A stretch of DNA of 64,000 bases from Morinoia aosen. Taxonomy: Eukaryota; Arthropoda; Malacostraca; Amphipoda; Talitridae. The DNA is taken from NCBI GenBank assembly GCA_030386875.1, contig CM059558.1:2418001-2482000 (forward strand), read 5' to 3'. The position numbers were made by a program, and so were the translations under genes. The notes below the pieces were generated by a model, which worked only from the letters and a program-made list of their open reading frames with translations, searched no databases and was not told the origin of the DNA. Shown one piece after another: positions 30,535 through 41,061 of the stretch (positions are counted from its first letter, which is position 1; the number at the start of each line of letters is the position of its first letter).

Positions 30535-32029
30535 GTGTCGTATTGCCTTAACCCATTGAAAAATTCCCTTTTTCACTAAAATTCAACAATTCAATATCAG
30601 AATCTACTGAAAATTCATTCAAAAATTAATATCAGACTCCGCAAATGATAATAAACACCCTAAAACCAGTTAAAATGATAATAAACACCGTAATTGCATT
30701 TAGAACACCCAAAAATTAATTAAAGACACACCTTGAAGAACCACAAAAAAAAATTAATAATCCCACTTGAATTAATAATCACAAATAGTAGCTCGGAATC
30801 AATAAAACACTTCTAATACGTACAACTACATAGAAAATGAAATAGCGTTAATCTCTAGTCACCAATAACGCTAATAAAATTACGTAACCAATACTTCCAA
30901 TTAAATTCAGTAACTAGTGGCACTTTCAAACACCACAATCAGTGCAAATCTTTGTGACTTCTCAATAAAACGTGCAGAGTGCTCGTGAATGCTGAGGCTT
31001 ACGACAAGTCGTTAAAAAAAAATATTGCTCCTCCACAGCAAAGAACGTGAAATTCTATCACATTAAAGCTTCAAAAATTGAAATCAAGGTGAATCACACA
31101 CTTCTACTAACACTCCTATTCAAATGGCAAAGAAAATTTGAAACTTACGATGCAAATCGCGGTAAAAGTTGGTAACCAGCTACGTTCCAGATTCGTTGGA
31201 CCTACGTGTCTCTCACACAACGTTCAGAGTGCCACTGATCCCTACTGCGGCTCAGCGATTGCACAGCTATTCAGGAAGCGGGCGTGGTAAAAAAAAAACC
31301 ACGGCAATAAGTGCAACAAAAAGACTAGCTGCCCGGGAAAGAGCGAGGTAGCACTAAACAAAGAGAAAAAAAAAATTTTTCACAGAAGACTTAACTGTGA
31401 ACACTGAAGACAGCCGAACACGCTGACACGCTGAACACGCGAACACGCTGACAGCGTCTCCTGCAGCAATGATGGGATGCTGTGATGCTGTGATGCTGTC
31501 GGCTGGTACAGCAAGATTATACTGCGTTTATACTGTGCACCACGTTGCAGAATTTACACTTGTAAACTGAAAGTACGTGTCACTTCACTGCTACAGTCAC
31601 TGCTACTGTTTTTGGTGCAATCGTAGTAATTTATCTCACACAAATTAAATTTTTCTTACTACTTGTAGATGTTGAATTCACTTCTTGTAGATGTAAAATT
31701 CACTCAATGGTTGACGCTGGGAACGCTGCAATTCTGACTTGAAAAACGAGTTCGATAGTGTCGTTTTCACACTCGTAGACCAAAATTTTTGTACGCAGGG
31801 GTGAGTATAAATTAAGAAATACTGTAAATCTACAGTAAGCTTCCGTCAACAATTCTTTAGAGACGATGATTCCAAACACAATGACTGTTTCTTCAGGTTG
31901 CCAGAGCTGGTTGTTTTCGCTTGAACACATTTGGATTTTACACTGTTCAAAACTATCTTCACGGAGAACTTGATCTTCAGGTAACACTTATGCGAATGTG
32001 AGTTCGAATCGCAACATACGTTGGCCACC
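30535..32029 (-). other. Gypsy-2 5' leader and likely primer site
   Basis: A 1.5-kb noncoding leader separates the 5' LTR from gag. Directly after the LTR on the minus strand comes TGGTGGCCAACG (starting at 32030), which could pair with a tRNA ending CGUUGGCCACCA. A TGATGCTG-type short repeat occurs near 31470-31500. The rest shows no gene. Confidence 0.5.
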
Positions 32030-32217
32030 ACTTATGTGTAGTCTACGCAGGTGGATGGAAACTCAGAGTGCGGGCTTGGGTGGATTTATTGTCAGATGCG
32101 GTCAGCAGGGAGGACAAGACCAGAATGAGCGACTAAGCCTCGACAGCAACGGCTTTTATGTACTGCTAATACAGACTCCAGAGATCCAGACAGATACAAC
32201 TTGTACATAACCGTACA
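32030..32217 (-). repeat. Gypsy-2 5' LTR (right copy)
   Basis: 188 bp with one base different from the left copy. It is followed on the plus strand by LINE RT sequence (CTCGTCGCTC...). Confidence 0.88.
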
Positions 32218-32890
32218 CTCGTCGCTCTATGTTGATGACTTCATAATATACTCCTCTTCAACTCTTTTGCCGGCGTTGACACGTCGGATGCAGCTAGCAA
32301 TAAACAGTGTGAACAACTGGGCTGGCCAGAACGGTTTTAGGTTTTCTCCTGCCAAAATTGCAGCTCTTCTTTTTTAAGGCCGCTGTCGGCACGACCCTCC
32401 GCATTTGTTGCTTCGAGGGAGACGCTTAATTTTTTGCACAGTGCAAAGCTCATCGGAATGATTTTTGACGACAAGCTATCGTGGAAGCCACACTTGGCTA
32501 CCCTCAAGGCGGACTGCACAAGGAGGATGAACCTTCTCAAATTTGTCTTTGGTCTATCCTGGGGAGCGGATCGTGCCACGCTGCTCCGACTATAACGAAC
32601 GCTAATTAGGAGTAAGCTGGATTATGGCTACCAACATGCAAAAGAAACTGCGCTAAAAACTCTGGACCCCGTACACAATGCCGCTATCAGACTCTGCACT
32701 GGTGCTTTCCGAACCTTCCCTACGGAGAGTTTGTGTGTGGAAAGTTGTGAACCTCCTCTCTGGCTCCGCCGTGTACAGCTGAGGCTGCAGTACCTTGCCC
32801 GACTTGACCAGCTGCCTCTGTCTCCGACGTGAGTTAGCGTACACGCACCCCTTGGACGGCACCTTCCTTTCCCATATTTTCTACTTTCGT
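32218..32890 (+). pseudogene. LINE reverse transcriptase, C-terminal part and thumb
   Basis: Coding resumes with SSLYVDDFIIYSSS (an intact YVDD box) and SVNNWAGQNGF, then in shifted frames the thumb region (LIGMIFDDKLSWKPHLATLK, RSKLDYGYQHA, DPVHNAAIRLCTGAF, ESCEPPLWLRR). At least two frame changes and a stop (TAA near 32595) occur. This is the direct continuation of the RT that ends at 24306. Confidence 0.82.
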
Positions 32891-32972
32891 CTAGAGATTA
32901 CCCAACATTAGTAGCCACGATGCAACTAAAACCCACGAGAGTCCTTCCGGTACTCTTTGACAACTCTCCAAC

Positions 32973-33671
32973 ATGGCGCCTACCAATGGAGACTTTCTGC
33001 CCCGGGTACAGGAAGCCAAAGAGTCGATGGAGTCGATGCCAGCTAACTTTCTCAAGCATTTTTTTATGGAGCATGTGCTGGAGGTGCATGGGGAGTCTTT
33101 TAAGATCTACACATATGGTTCCAAAACAGGAAGAGCTGTAGGTCGTGCTGCTGTTTCCGGGGTGAGGGTGAGGGCTAGAAGGTTGCTACCCGAGACCTCG
33201 AGCTTCACCGCGGAGCTCTATGGTGTCTTGGAGGCACTTCAACTAGTTAAGGAGCACCCGCATGATAAATTCACTGTTTTTATTGACTCGAAAAGCGTCA
33301 TTGACTCTGCTCAGGCTTATGATAGCACTCACTCCCTCATCGCCCTCATGCAGCTTGTGCGTGAGCACAAATATGTGAAATTGTGCTGGGTGCCCGGACA
33401 CGTGGGGGTGTCAGGTTATGAAAGAGCTGACCAGGAGGCGAAGCGAGTTGGGGATAGTGATGACGAAGCTGTAAATCAAACGGTACCCTTTCGGAACTAC
33501 TATCCCGTGATCAGGGCCGCTGTAAGGCGTCTGTGGCAACAGGAATGGGACAACAGAACGGGCAACAAACTAAGAACTATTAAACAAACAGTTCTGGAAT
33601 GGCCCTCGCCGAGGTGTCGCGTCCGCCGGGTGGAGGTGCTGCTCTGCCGTCTTCGCAGTGGACATACCTGA
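32973..33671 (+). pseudogene. LINE RNase H domain
   Basis: A long open frame contains IYTYGSKTGRA, FTAELYGVLEAL, FTVFIDSKSVIDS and VPGHVGVSGYERADQEAK, the four catalytic blocks of an RNase HI domain. The first block should read YTDGS; here Asp is replaced by Tyr, removing a metal ligand. The domain is 3' of RT as in I and LOA LINEs. The frame ends at 33671, just past CRLRSGHT. Confidence 0.85.
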
Positions 33672-33930
33672 CTGACCCACCGTTATTATCTAATGGAGCG
33701 ACAACCTCAGCCGCGATGCTAGCGGTGTCACGTTCCTCTGACCGTCAAACACATCCTTGTTGAGTGCCCGAGATACGCTGCTGACCGAAATGTATGCTTT
33801 CCAAACCTCCGTTCTTTTGCCGCGGATGAGGTGTTGACCAAAATGCTCGCGGAGATCGATCGTGTAACTTTTAATGTGAATGTACTGGTGTTTTTTCTTG
33901 AGAAATGCAAATTGCTGTCCGAAATCTGAT
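33672..33930 (+). pseudogene. LINE ORF2 C-terminus
   Basis: Shifted frames give PLTVKHILVECPRYAADRN (the Cys/His segment common at the end of I-type ORF2) and then RSFAADEV and NVLVFFLEKCKLLSEI before a stop at 33928. About 250 bp of likely 3' UTR follow. Confidence 0.6.
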
Positions 33931-34200
33931 CGAAGATCGCACTTGACCATCCCTATCGTTTTTGTATTTGTTGTCTGTACTTTCCCGTGCTCGAAAATGT
34001 ATGTTTTCCTTGTTGTACTTCTTGAAGAGATTTAACGGGAAGCCGCGCTGTAACGCATTATAGCCAGACGTGATATCGGCTTGGAAGTTTGAAGATGTAG
34101 AAACTGTAATATGGCCGGGCGCGCTGCGTTGGTACTTGGGGGTTTCAGCGTGGGTGAGTCGTCCGGCCATAAATGGGTGGGCAGCAGAAACCCCCTACAG

Positions 34201-35992
34201 GGTTTGGCTGCTCAGTCCGTTTCGAATGTACTGTGTTGTGTAAAAACTTTAATGGGGAGACACTTGTAATCTTGAGTTGTAATTATGATCATGATGCTCA
34301 TATTATTTTGATGTTTCAAATAATAGTGATGTTCATCTTTTGTGGTAATTTGGAAAAGTCTGATACTAATTAAAATATGTGATCCTCGGTGCGATATAGT
34401 TTGAGTAACTGAAGCGCTAGCAAACCCATGTTACTACTATTACTACTACTTAAGACTAGAATTAATCTTAAAAATCGACGGACAAATTTGGGAACTTTAA
34501 TGTTGTTGGGTTTCCACTTGATCCATCATTGATGTCAGGCGTAGTTGAGTAGAATTTCCTGGTTTAAACTAAGATCAATTCCAACGTTTGTTGTGTCAGT
34601 TCTTTTCCAAAAAAATGTTTCACTCTGAAATTCGCTATCATTTCCCGAAATAGACAGCGCTTTGAAAACTGCTGTGATATGCGAAAGGATCTCGTGAAAA
34701 TTTTACTTGTAAAAGATCTAGTATGAAGAAATAATTCATATATCAGTCCGCTGGATCGAAATCGTAATAGAGAACGTGCTTTCCATTTTTAGTGTTTTAG
34801 TCGGCAAAAATACGGATTTTGAGCTTCCAGAATTAACGAGGTCAACTACCACTGTTAAAAACTGTTATTGGGTTAGCTTGGCCGTTACAAATTTAACCAG
34901 AAATACACGTTAATTTCTATACTGCAAGATTTTGATAAGCATAGCGAGCAAATTATCAATAGGTAACTGAAATTCACTCCTTAGATCGTGCAAAGCGACA
35001 CTATGACAATGGCACGCAACAATTATCAATAACGCCTCAAGCAAAACGTGAGCGCTGTGTCACCGATGTGAATATTCGAGTGTTGCTAGACCAAAAAGTT
35101 TTTTAACTAATGATAGATATTAAGGAAATTTCCGCAGAGAGAGTTTACAGAAACTAACCTCGAGTAAGAACTAATCTCGTACGGATAGATTTATGAAATT
35201 ATTTGATTGAGGTGTGGTATCTTCATCCTTTCACTGCTTTCAACTGTTCAAACACTTGAGGTGGGGGGGGGGACAACAATTGTCTTCGTGCATTGTACGT
35301 TTTTTAGGGTTCATGTGTACAGGATCGATAGGTTCCGAGAGGTGAAACCTAGACAATCTTTGACTTAAGAATGGGCTGCAAGTGCTGTTCGAGCGCTAAG
35401 TATAGAGATACGAGAAGGGATGTAGGGTTTAACCGGATAAGGGGCATGATCGGATGTTAGAGAAAATGTTGCCAGACGGGCAAGAAGACTTTTAAAGTTA
35501 TGAAGTTCATACTGTATTTGAAAACCATTGGATTTATTCCTGAGCACAACCCCCTCATGGGGATACAATTATTGTATCTATGGGAACTAGCGCTCCCAGG
35601 GGGACAATGTGAGGGCCCGAGCTGAAAGTTAGGTAGGCCTTCTTTTTGTTGAAATCGAATGTTTTTGTTATGTTAAGGACCACCTTTTTTCGGTTCACTG
35701 CTGTCCTGTTTTTCAGCACCTACTACCGTCTCCTTCAACTTTGATCTTGTTTCATAATCTTCCTTCCCAACTTACTGTTTCTATGCCTTTCTGAGTAGAT
35801 TCCGCGTTTCCTTAACTCCATACTAAATGGTGCCTTCCTCCTTCCTCTCTTTAGATCGCATTTGTTGCTGGGTAGGGAGGCTAAAACTAATGAATAATCG
35901 AATCCTGAGCACAACAGGGTCTTGCTTGTGCAGTAGAGGAAAATTACAAGTTTCTACCCTGCTTCGGATTTATTGGATCGTTTTCAGATATG
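34201..35992. other. AT-rich sequence without a recognisable gene
   Basis: I see no domain-bearing frame here. A G9 run occurs near 35263 and a short CAATTGT palindrome near 35278. Confidence 0.5.
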
Positions 35993-35994
35993 TA

Positions 35995-36185
35995 AGCCCT
36001 GCCACTAATGCAACACGTGAGTTCACCCACTTGTAACTTTCGAAATATTGCATCTATCGACTTCAAATTACTCTCAAACGAAAGATTAAAACAGTCTTTC
36101 GTTTGAGAGTAATTTTAAGTCGATAGGTGCATTTTTTGGTAAGTTACAAGTGGGTGAACTTATGTGATGGATTAGTGGCGGGGCT
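35995..36185. mobile_element. 191-bp hairpin MITE with TA duplication
   Basis: The two halves are near-complementary over their whole length. Ends are AGCCCTGCCACTAAT and (reverse complement) AGCCCCGCCACTAAT, the centre is CTTTCGTTTGAGAGTAATTT against its complement, and TA flanks at 35993-35994 and 36186-36187. A TA duplication fits a Tc1/mariner-mobilised MITE. Confidence 0.85.
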
Positions 36186-36765
36186 TAGATTGAAAAGATT
36201 CAATCAATTTTGGAGACAAAGCATCCCCAAGAGAAAAAATCGTGAGATGGTCATCTTCAGGAATTGTGGTAAGCCGGTCGCCCGTTTTTTTCTTTTGAGT
36301 TCAGGTAAAGAATTGAGTCAAGTAATAAATAATGGGCCTCAAGCAGGAAGCAGACAAGGACACCTCCAAAGATCGGTTCCATTTACACCGGGTTCTATCG
36401 CATCTATTTCGTTCATTCAGCACACGCACGGAAGTGAACTAAAACAGAGACGTCCTCGTCAAGAGGAAACGTGGAAGTGGAAAAAGTGCTCCCATACTGA
36501 GGTGAATCGTGAAATTTTCACTCGTAAGAAGAAACCACATTCAAATAGGTAAAGGTCAGAACTCTTCAGCATGAAAACTGAAGAATCAATATTGAAACGA
36601 AGATCAGTAGAAATTCAGGAAACGCGATCTAAAAAACAACCTACAATGAGAAACCTTCATTAGTAGCGGGTTATGCATGCAATGGCAACCTCGATGTCTC
36701 GGAAGAAACGGCCCTCCTTAAACACCCCGGTGACAACTACAGGGGCTCGGTGCTACTTTAGTTCA
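36186..36765. other. No recognisable gene
   Basis: A 141-codon open frame overlaps the MITE end and continues to 36552, but its composition is unremarkable and I assign no function. GGGGCTCGGTGCTACT near 36743 has a rough inverted partner near 37240-37262 (AGTAGCACCGGAGACTCGCCCC), so the SINE and MITE between them may sit inside another small element. Confidence 0.35.
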
Positions 36766-37022
36766 CTTATGTGCTCGTTATAGCCATGTGGCTAGAGGTT
36801 TCTGCCGCCGTGCGGCAGACCCGGGTTCGAAACTCGGCGCTGGCGATGGCGATTTTCTCTGTTGGGTATGGGAGAAAAATTCCAAGCACAATACCCCACT
36901 CTACCCAGGTGTCTGAAATGGGTACCGGTCTTGACCGGGGGTAAGCGTCCTGGCGTTAGTTATAAGGCATTTGAAAATCCAATGTACAAGGTGATATGTA
37001 TCAGGCTTGATTGGAAATAAAG
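36766..37022 (+). mobile_element. tRNA-derived SINE
   Basis: It has RNA polymerase III internal promoter boxes: A-box-like TAGCCATGTGGCTAGAGG (36781-36798) and a B box GGGTTCGAAACTC (36823-36835) at tRNA-like spacing. The body contains GATTTTCTCTGTTGGGTATG, and the bases from 36841 recur at 1-63. The 3' end is set roughly at GGAAATAAAGCATCC; no clear poly(A) is present. Confidence 0.8.
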
Positions 37023-37060
37023 CATCCGTAGATGCCTTAATTATTACCTATTCATTATTA

Positions 37061-37191
37061 CTGTAGCGTGAGGTCTGCCGCTAAGTATCGCCTACCCAGG
37101 TGGAGTTTGGGATGTGCAAATTCAGTGTTTATCTCTACATTAAATGTATCTAAATAAGTTTATCCATTATTAACCTAACCTCACGCTATAG
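37061..37191. mobile_element. Small MITE with TA flanks
   Basis: Inverted ends CTGTAGCGTGAGGT and (reverse complement) CTATAGCGTGAGGT are flanked by TA at 37059-37060 and 37192-37193, giving 131 bp. Two further copies of the right end (TCATGCTATAGTG, TCACGCTATAGTA) follow at 37210-37244, so the true right border is uncertain. Confidence 0.6.
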
Positions 37192-37429
37192 TATTAGCTA
37201 GAGGTAGATCTCATGCTATAGTGGGGTAGACATCACGCTATAGTAGCACCGGAGACTCGCCCCGGGAGCCGATTTGAATAATTAACCTTCGTCAGGAGTT
37301 GAGAATCCTAAGCCATTTGATGTGCAAGTACTAATTAGCCATCTGTAGACGACCGTAAGTTTAGTTATGAAACATATTTAGGACTGTTAAAATATTAGAA
37401 ATATATTTGATTAAGTAAGCCATTTTGTC

Positions 37430-37627
37430 ATCTACGATGATTGACTTCCTGAAAACAAAACCGTAGTCAGTTTCTGCTAGCTCACCGACGGTTTTCTAAG
37501 GCAACTTGCTCCATGATAATTCATAATTGCATCGTTTAGTTATGGGCAATAAGACATATTGGCTGATGAATGTGATGATAGTGGGGATAATTGTTAGTTA
37601 ATTTTAATGCAACTGCCGTGAACACAA
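37430..37627 (+). repeat. Unit A, left flanking repeat (F sequence)
   Basis: It begins near GACTTCCTGAAAACAAA, continues through TGCATCGTTTAG, GACATATTGGCTGATG and GTGGGGATAATTGTTAGTT, and ends GTGAACACAACACCTG where the minisatellite starts. The same ordered sequence borders all five satA arrays in the window. Confidence 0.8.
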
Positions 37628-38005
37628 CACCTGCTGATGTAGTAACTAGTGGCAGACAACTTATGATGCAACTAGTGGCAGAAAACACCTGCAGACGCAG
37701 TAACTAGTGGCAGACAACTGATGATGCAACTAGTGGAAGACAAAACCTGCAGACGCAGTAAATAGTGGCAGACAACGACACCTGCAGACGCAGTAACTAG
37801 TGGCAGACAACTGATGATGCAACTAGTGACAGACAACACCTGCAGACGCAGTAACTAGTGGTAGACAACAACACCTGCAGACGCAGTAACTAGTGGCAGA
37901 CAACTGATCATGCAACTAGTGGCAGACAACACCTGCAGACGCAGTAGCTTGTGGCAGACAACACCTGCAGACGCAGTAACTAGTGGCAGACAACAACTGC
38001 AGTTG
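37628..38005 (+). repeat. satA minisatellite array 1 (+)
   Basis: About 12 units of a ~32-bp repeat with core GACGCAGTAACTAGTGGCAG, many with CTGCAG and ACTAGT sites. In this array a second, shorter unit type (TGATGATGCAACTAGTGGC) alternates with the standard one. Confidence 0.95.
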
Positions 38006-38009
38006 CCGT

Positions 38010-39395
38010 ATATTGATTTGAGAAGAAAAAGTAATAACTTGACATTGTTTTGTAATATCGATTATTCTGAATTTCTAAACTTTGGGAGGCCGAAAATTTT
38101 TTTTCCATCGAAGAAATAAATATATTCTGTTATATTCACACAAAATTAGTCAAAACAATCAACCCATGTTTTAAGGCTGACTGATTTTTTTTTATGATCA
38201 GTCGTTAGAATTAAAAGGAAGGAATTTCCACTTTACTTTTAAATTCCACTGAACAACAACATGCTGACTTCCACTGTTGATGCTATATCGCTTCTTACAT
38301 TTACATAAATGTAAATATCAATACATTACCGTTTTGTTCTTATTGTTACGTCGTGGTATTTGTTGTTATGGTGCTGGTGTAGGGACGGTGCTGGTGTAGG
38401 GACGGTGCTCGTGTAGGTACGGTGCTCGTGTAGGTACGGTGCTCGTGTAGGTACGGTGCTCGTGTAGGTACGGTGCTCGTGTAGGTACGGTGCTCGTGTA
38501 GGTACGGTGCTCGTGTAGGTACGGTGCTCGTGTAGGTACGGTGCTCGTGTAGGTACGGTGCTCGTGTAGGTACGGTGCTGGTGTAGGTACGGTGCTCGTG
38601 TAGGTACGGTGCTGGTGTAGGTACGGTGCTGGTGTAGGTACGGTGCTCGTGTAGGTACGGTGCTCGTGTAGGTACGGTGCTCGTGTAGGTACGGTGCTCG
38701 TGTAGGTACGGTGCTCGTGTAGGTACGGTGCTCGTGTAGGTACGGTGCACGTGTAGGTACGGTGCTCGTGTAGGTACGGTGCTCGTGTAGGTACGGTGCT
38801 CGTGTAGGTACGGTGCTCGTGTAGGTACGGTGCTCGTGTGGGTACGGTGCTGGTGTAGGTACGGTGCTGGTGTAGGTACGGTGCTGGTGTAGGTACGGTG
38901 CTGGTGTAGGTACGGTGCTGGTGTAGGTACGGTGCTGGTGTAGGTACGGTGCTGGTGTAGGTACGGTGCTGGTGTAGGTACGGTGCTCGTGTAGGTACGG
39001 TGTTGGTGTAGGTACGGTGCTGGTGTAGGTACGGTGTTGGTGTTATGGTGCTGGTGTAGGTACAGGGATGTAACACCGTACCTACAGCAGCACCAAAATT
39101 TTAATGAATATATTGACAAAAAACATCAAAGAACTGATTGATGCAGTAAAAAAACATAGGAAGTGAAAATAATGCAAATACCATCAACAATGAGAGGGGG
39201 CATGTTGTCCTACGGAGCATTTCTCTCGTGATCGTTTAACTCTACTAGAAAATGAATTAGTTACCGTTGGTTAGAAAAATCAATCAAAGCACTTGGAAAA
39301 GAAATTTGCCCAATATGAAATGAATAAATAAAATCGAAAACAAATTATGAATGCTTTTTCTTCTCGTGGAATTTGAAATTTCATCGAGATTTTTC
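38010..39395 (+). repeat. satB module, copy X
   Basis: A spacer (38010-38368), the satB array and a right flank (39063-39395, containing GAGAGGGGGCATGTTGTCC). The whole is homologous, inverted, to 50270-52036. Homology begins at GCCGTATATTGA, right at the end of satA array 1. Confidence 0.85.
38369..39062 (-). repeat. satB minisatellite array 1 (17-bp unit)
   Basis: About 41 copies of GGTACGGTGCTCGTGTA (minus strand TACACGAGCACCGTACC). A block using GCTCGTG lies toward the left and a block using GCTGGTG toward 38840-39060, indicating local homogenisation. Because 17 is not a multiple of 3 and the unit has no stop on this strand, several overlapping frames stay open; they are not genes. Confidence 0.97.
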
Positions 39396-39662
39396 AATGC
39401 CTGAACTTAACCTCTAACCTTTAAGAGTGTCAACAGTGTCTCCGTGAAGTGAGGACGTACTTTGTCTTTGCTCGGAATCAAAGTGCATAATTGGTTAATG
39501 AACATGCATTTCTAACCAAAAAGAGTGCTCACTCAGACCATGAGAATCTGAAAGTAAATTTCATCTAACCAAAATCCAAACAATCGAACAAAAAGTGTGA
39601 TATTCCCTCAAAATAGCACTCAACCCTTGCTTCTTTTTCGCAAGTGTCTCCTTTCTCACAAG

Positions 39663-40460
39663 ATGGCAGACAGAAAGGCAAACAAGAAGAACAATGAGGG
39701 TACGCTGGAGCTTGACTGTCCAGACATACAAAACCTGTCAAAACCAAATAAGCAAATGGCCTCCATCATAATTGATCACTTTAACTCAGTAATGGAGAAA
39801 TTTCAAAGTGAAATTAGTGACTTGAAAACGATGATTGAAACACTAACGAAAAAAGAATCAAATCATAAGGCAGTGATTGAAGAGCAAAATAAAAAGATAG
39901 ACAGGCTAGTCTCCCGTCTAGAGCAATTCGAAAGGAAAGAAGAACGGGAAGAGTTGGAAAACAGAAAATGCACTCTGGTTATCACAGGGGAACTACCGCA
40001 ATCACATTCTGATGAAGACTGTAGACAGACTGTGCGGGAGCTCCTGAAGGACCAAATCAACGTCAACCTTAGTAACTCTGACATCACTACAGCGACTAGA
40101 CTGGGTAAAAGACCTGCCCCTGGAAACGTCGATAGGAGAAACATTACCTTTGAGCTACGACAATACGAAAAGAAACAAGAAGTTTTGTCAGCCTGCCGAG
40201 TGACCAAGCCGAAATTCTACGTAAACGAATACCTCATCCCTTCGCGAGCTAATATTATGTACACTCTGAGATTAGCCAAACGAAAATTTCCCGACAAGAT
40301 AGGTCTCGCAAGAACTCTGGATGGTAATATCAACGTCTACTCTCCTCGGATACCTGGACAAGAAACTCCTAGACCTCACACCATCAACACACCTGAATCA
40401 CTTGACCAGTACTTACTACAACGTGTCGGCAAGTCCTCAGAAGAAATTATTCGTAATTAG
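39663..40460 (+). CDS. CR1-like LINE ORF1 protein
   Basis: 265 residues from ATG 39663; an upstream GTG extension is unlikely to be used. Residues ~40-110 are a heptad-like coiled coil (EKFQSEISDLKTMIETLTKK, EEQNKKIDRLVSRLEQFERK). They are followed by an RRM-like and C-terminal basic domain (CTLVITGELPQ, ITTATRLGKRPAPGN, ITFELRQYEKKQEVL, FYVNEYLIPSRANIMY). This architecture matches coiled-coil LINE ORF1p nucleic-acid chaperones that coat the RNA. The frame is intact. ORF2 begins 600 bp downstream. Confidence 0.8.
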   Translation: MADRKANKKNNEGTLELDCPDIQNLSKPNKQMASIIIDHFNSVMEKFQSEISDLKTMIETLTKKESNHKAVIEEQNKKIDRLVSRLEQFERKEEREELENRKCTLVITGELPQSHSDEDCRQTVRELLKDQINVNLSNSDITTATRLGKRPAPGNVDRRNITFELRQYEKKQEVLSACRVTKPKFYVNEYLIPSRANIMYTLRLAKRKFPDKIGLARTLDGNINVYSPRIPGQETPRPHTINTPESLDQYLLQRVGKSSEEIIRN

Positions 40461-41061
40461 AGACTTATGTACTGAATTTAATAGCATTTTGATCTCTGTC
40501 CACATGATTTCTTTTGTTTTCTGATAGAATCGCCTTTGGCTCTTCAAAGCAACCACGCAGAATTTGCAACTTTATTTTACTGCTCACTAAATTGTTTTTT
40601 ATCTACTTTTTCTCATTATTCATAGAAGGCTCATGCCGGATTTTCTACTCTGATTTAAATATTATGTTACCACCTGCCTCAAAATCTGAAAATAATCTAG
40701 ATACTCAAGATCTTTATATTAATTAAATAACTTCGCTGTCACTTCGATTCTAATCCACTTCGTTCTTTGCTATATCGTATGTGTTATATGCAGATACCAC
40801 TGGTATGACAGCCTTGTAACTACACTATTCGCAATTTATGATCTCTAATGCTCCCACTCATGGACTGAGTTAGCCATCTCCTTATGAAATCATTCTAGAT
40901 TTTAAATAATTTTAGACTAATAATCTCTGTGTGTTTTAGTTTCTCTCTATTTCTTAAATTTTACTATAAGTAGGAATGTCTTTACTTTTAACTTGACCTT
41001 GTAGTCTGTATCATCTTTTTTATTTTTTACGTCACATTTTACTTACTGTTTCTTAATCTTT

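Larger units (their letters stand above)
24307..32217 (-). mobile_element. Ty3/gypsy retrotransposon Gypsy-2, internally deleted
   Basis: This 7.9-kb minus-strand element has 188-bp LTRs at both ends (one mismatch, near 24343/32066), a PPT, gag, a truncated pol with -1 frameshift signal and a remnant of the integrase C-terminus. The near-identical LTRs mean a recent insertion. Flanking DNA is the LINE RT gene: LPAGV on the left and SLYVDDF on the right. I could not find a clean target duplication. Confidence 0.9.
20000..34200 (+). mobile_element. I/LOA-type LINE, decayed, split by Gypsy-2
   Basis: The pieces in order are a 5' leader, ORF1 with zinc knuckles, endonuclease, RT, (Gypsy-2), RT end, RNase H and a C-terminal Cys/His region. 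An RNase H domain after RT points to the I/LOA/R1 branch. Several frameshifts and stops and substituted catalytic residues show a dead copy. The outer limits are approximate because no poly(A) or target duplication could be fixed. Confidence 0.75.

Noticed and set aside
31700..31987. 95-codon minus-strand frame in the Gypsy-2 leader
   Set aside because: It begins with GTG, has no recognised domain, and lies in the untranslated leader. Probably chance.
36127..36552. 141-codon plus-strand frame
   Set aside because: Its first third lies in the MITE hairpin, and the remainder has no domain or supporting context.
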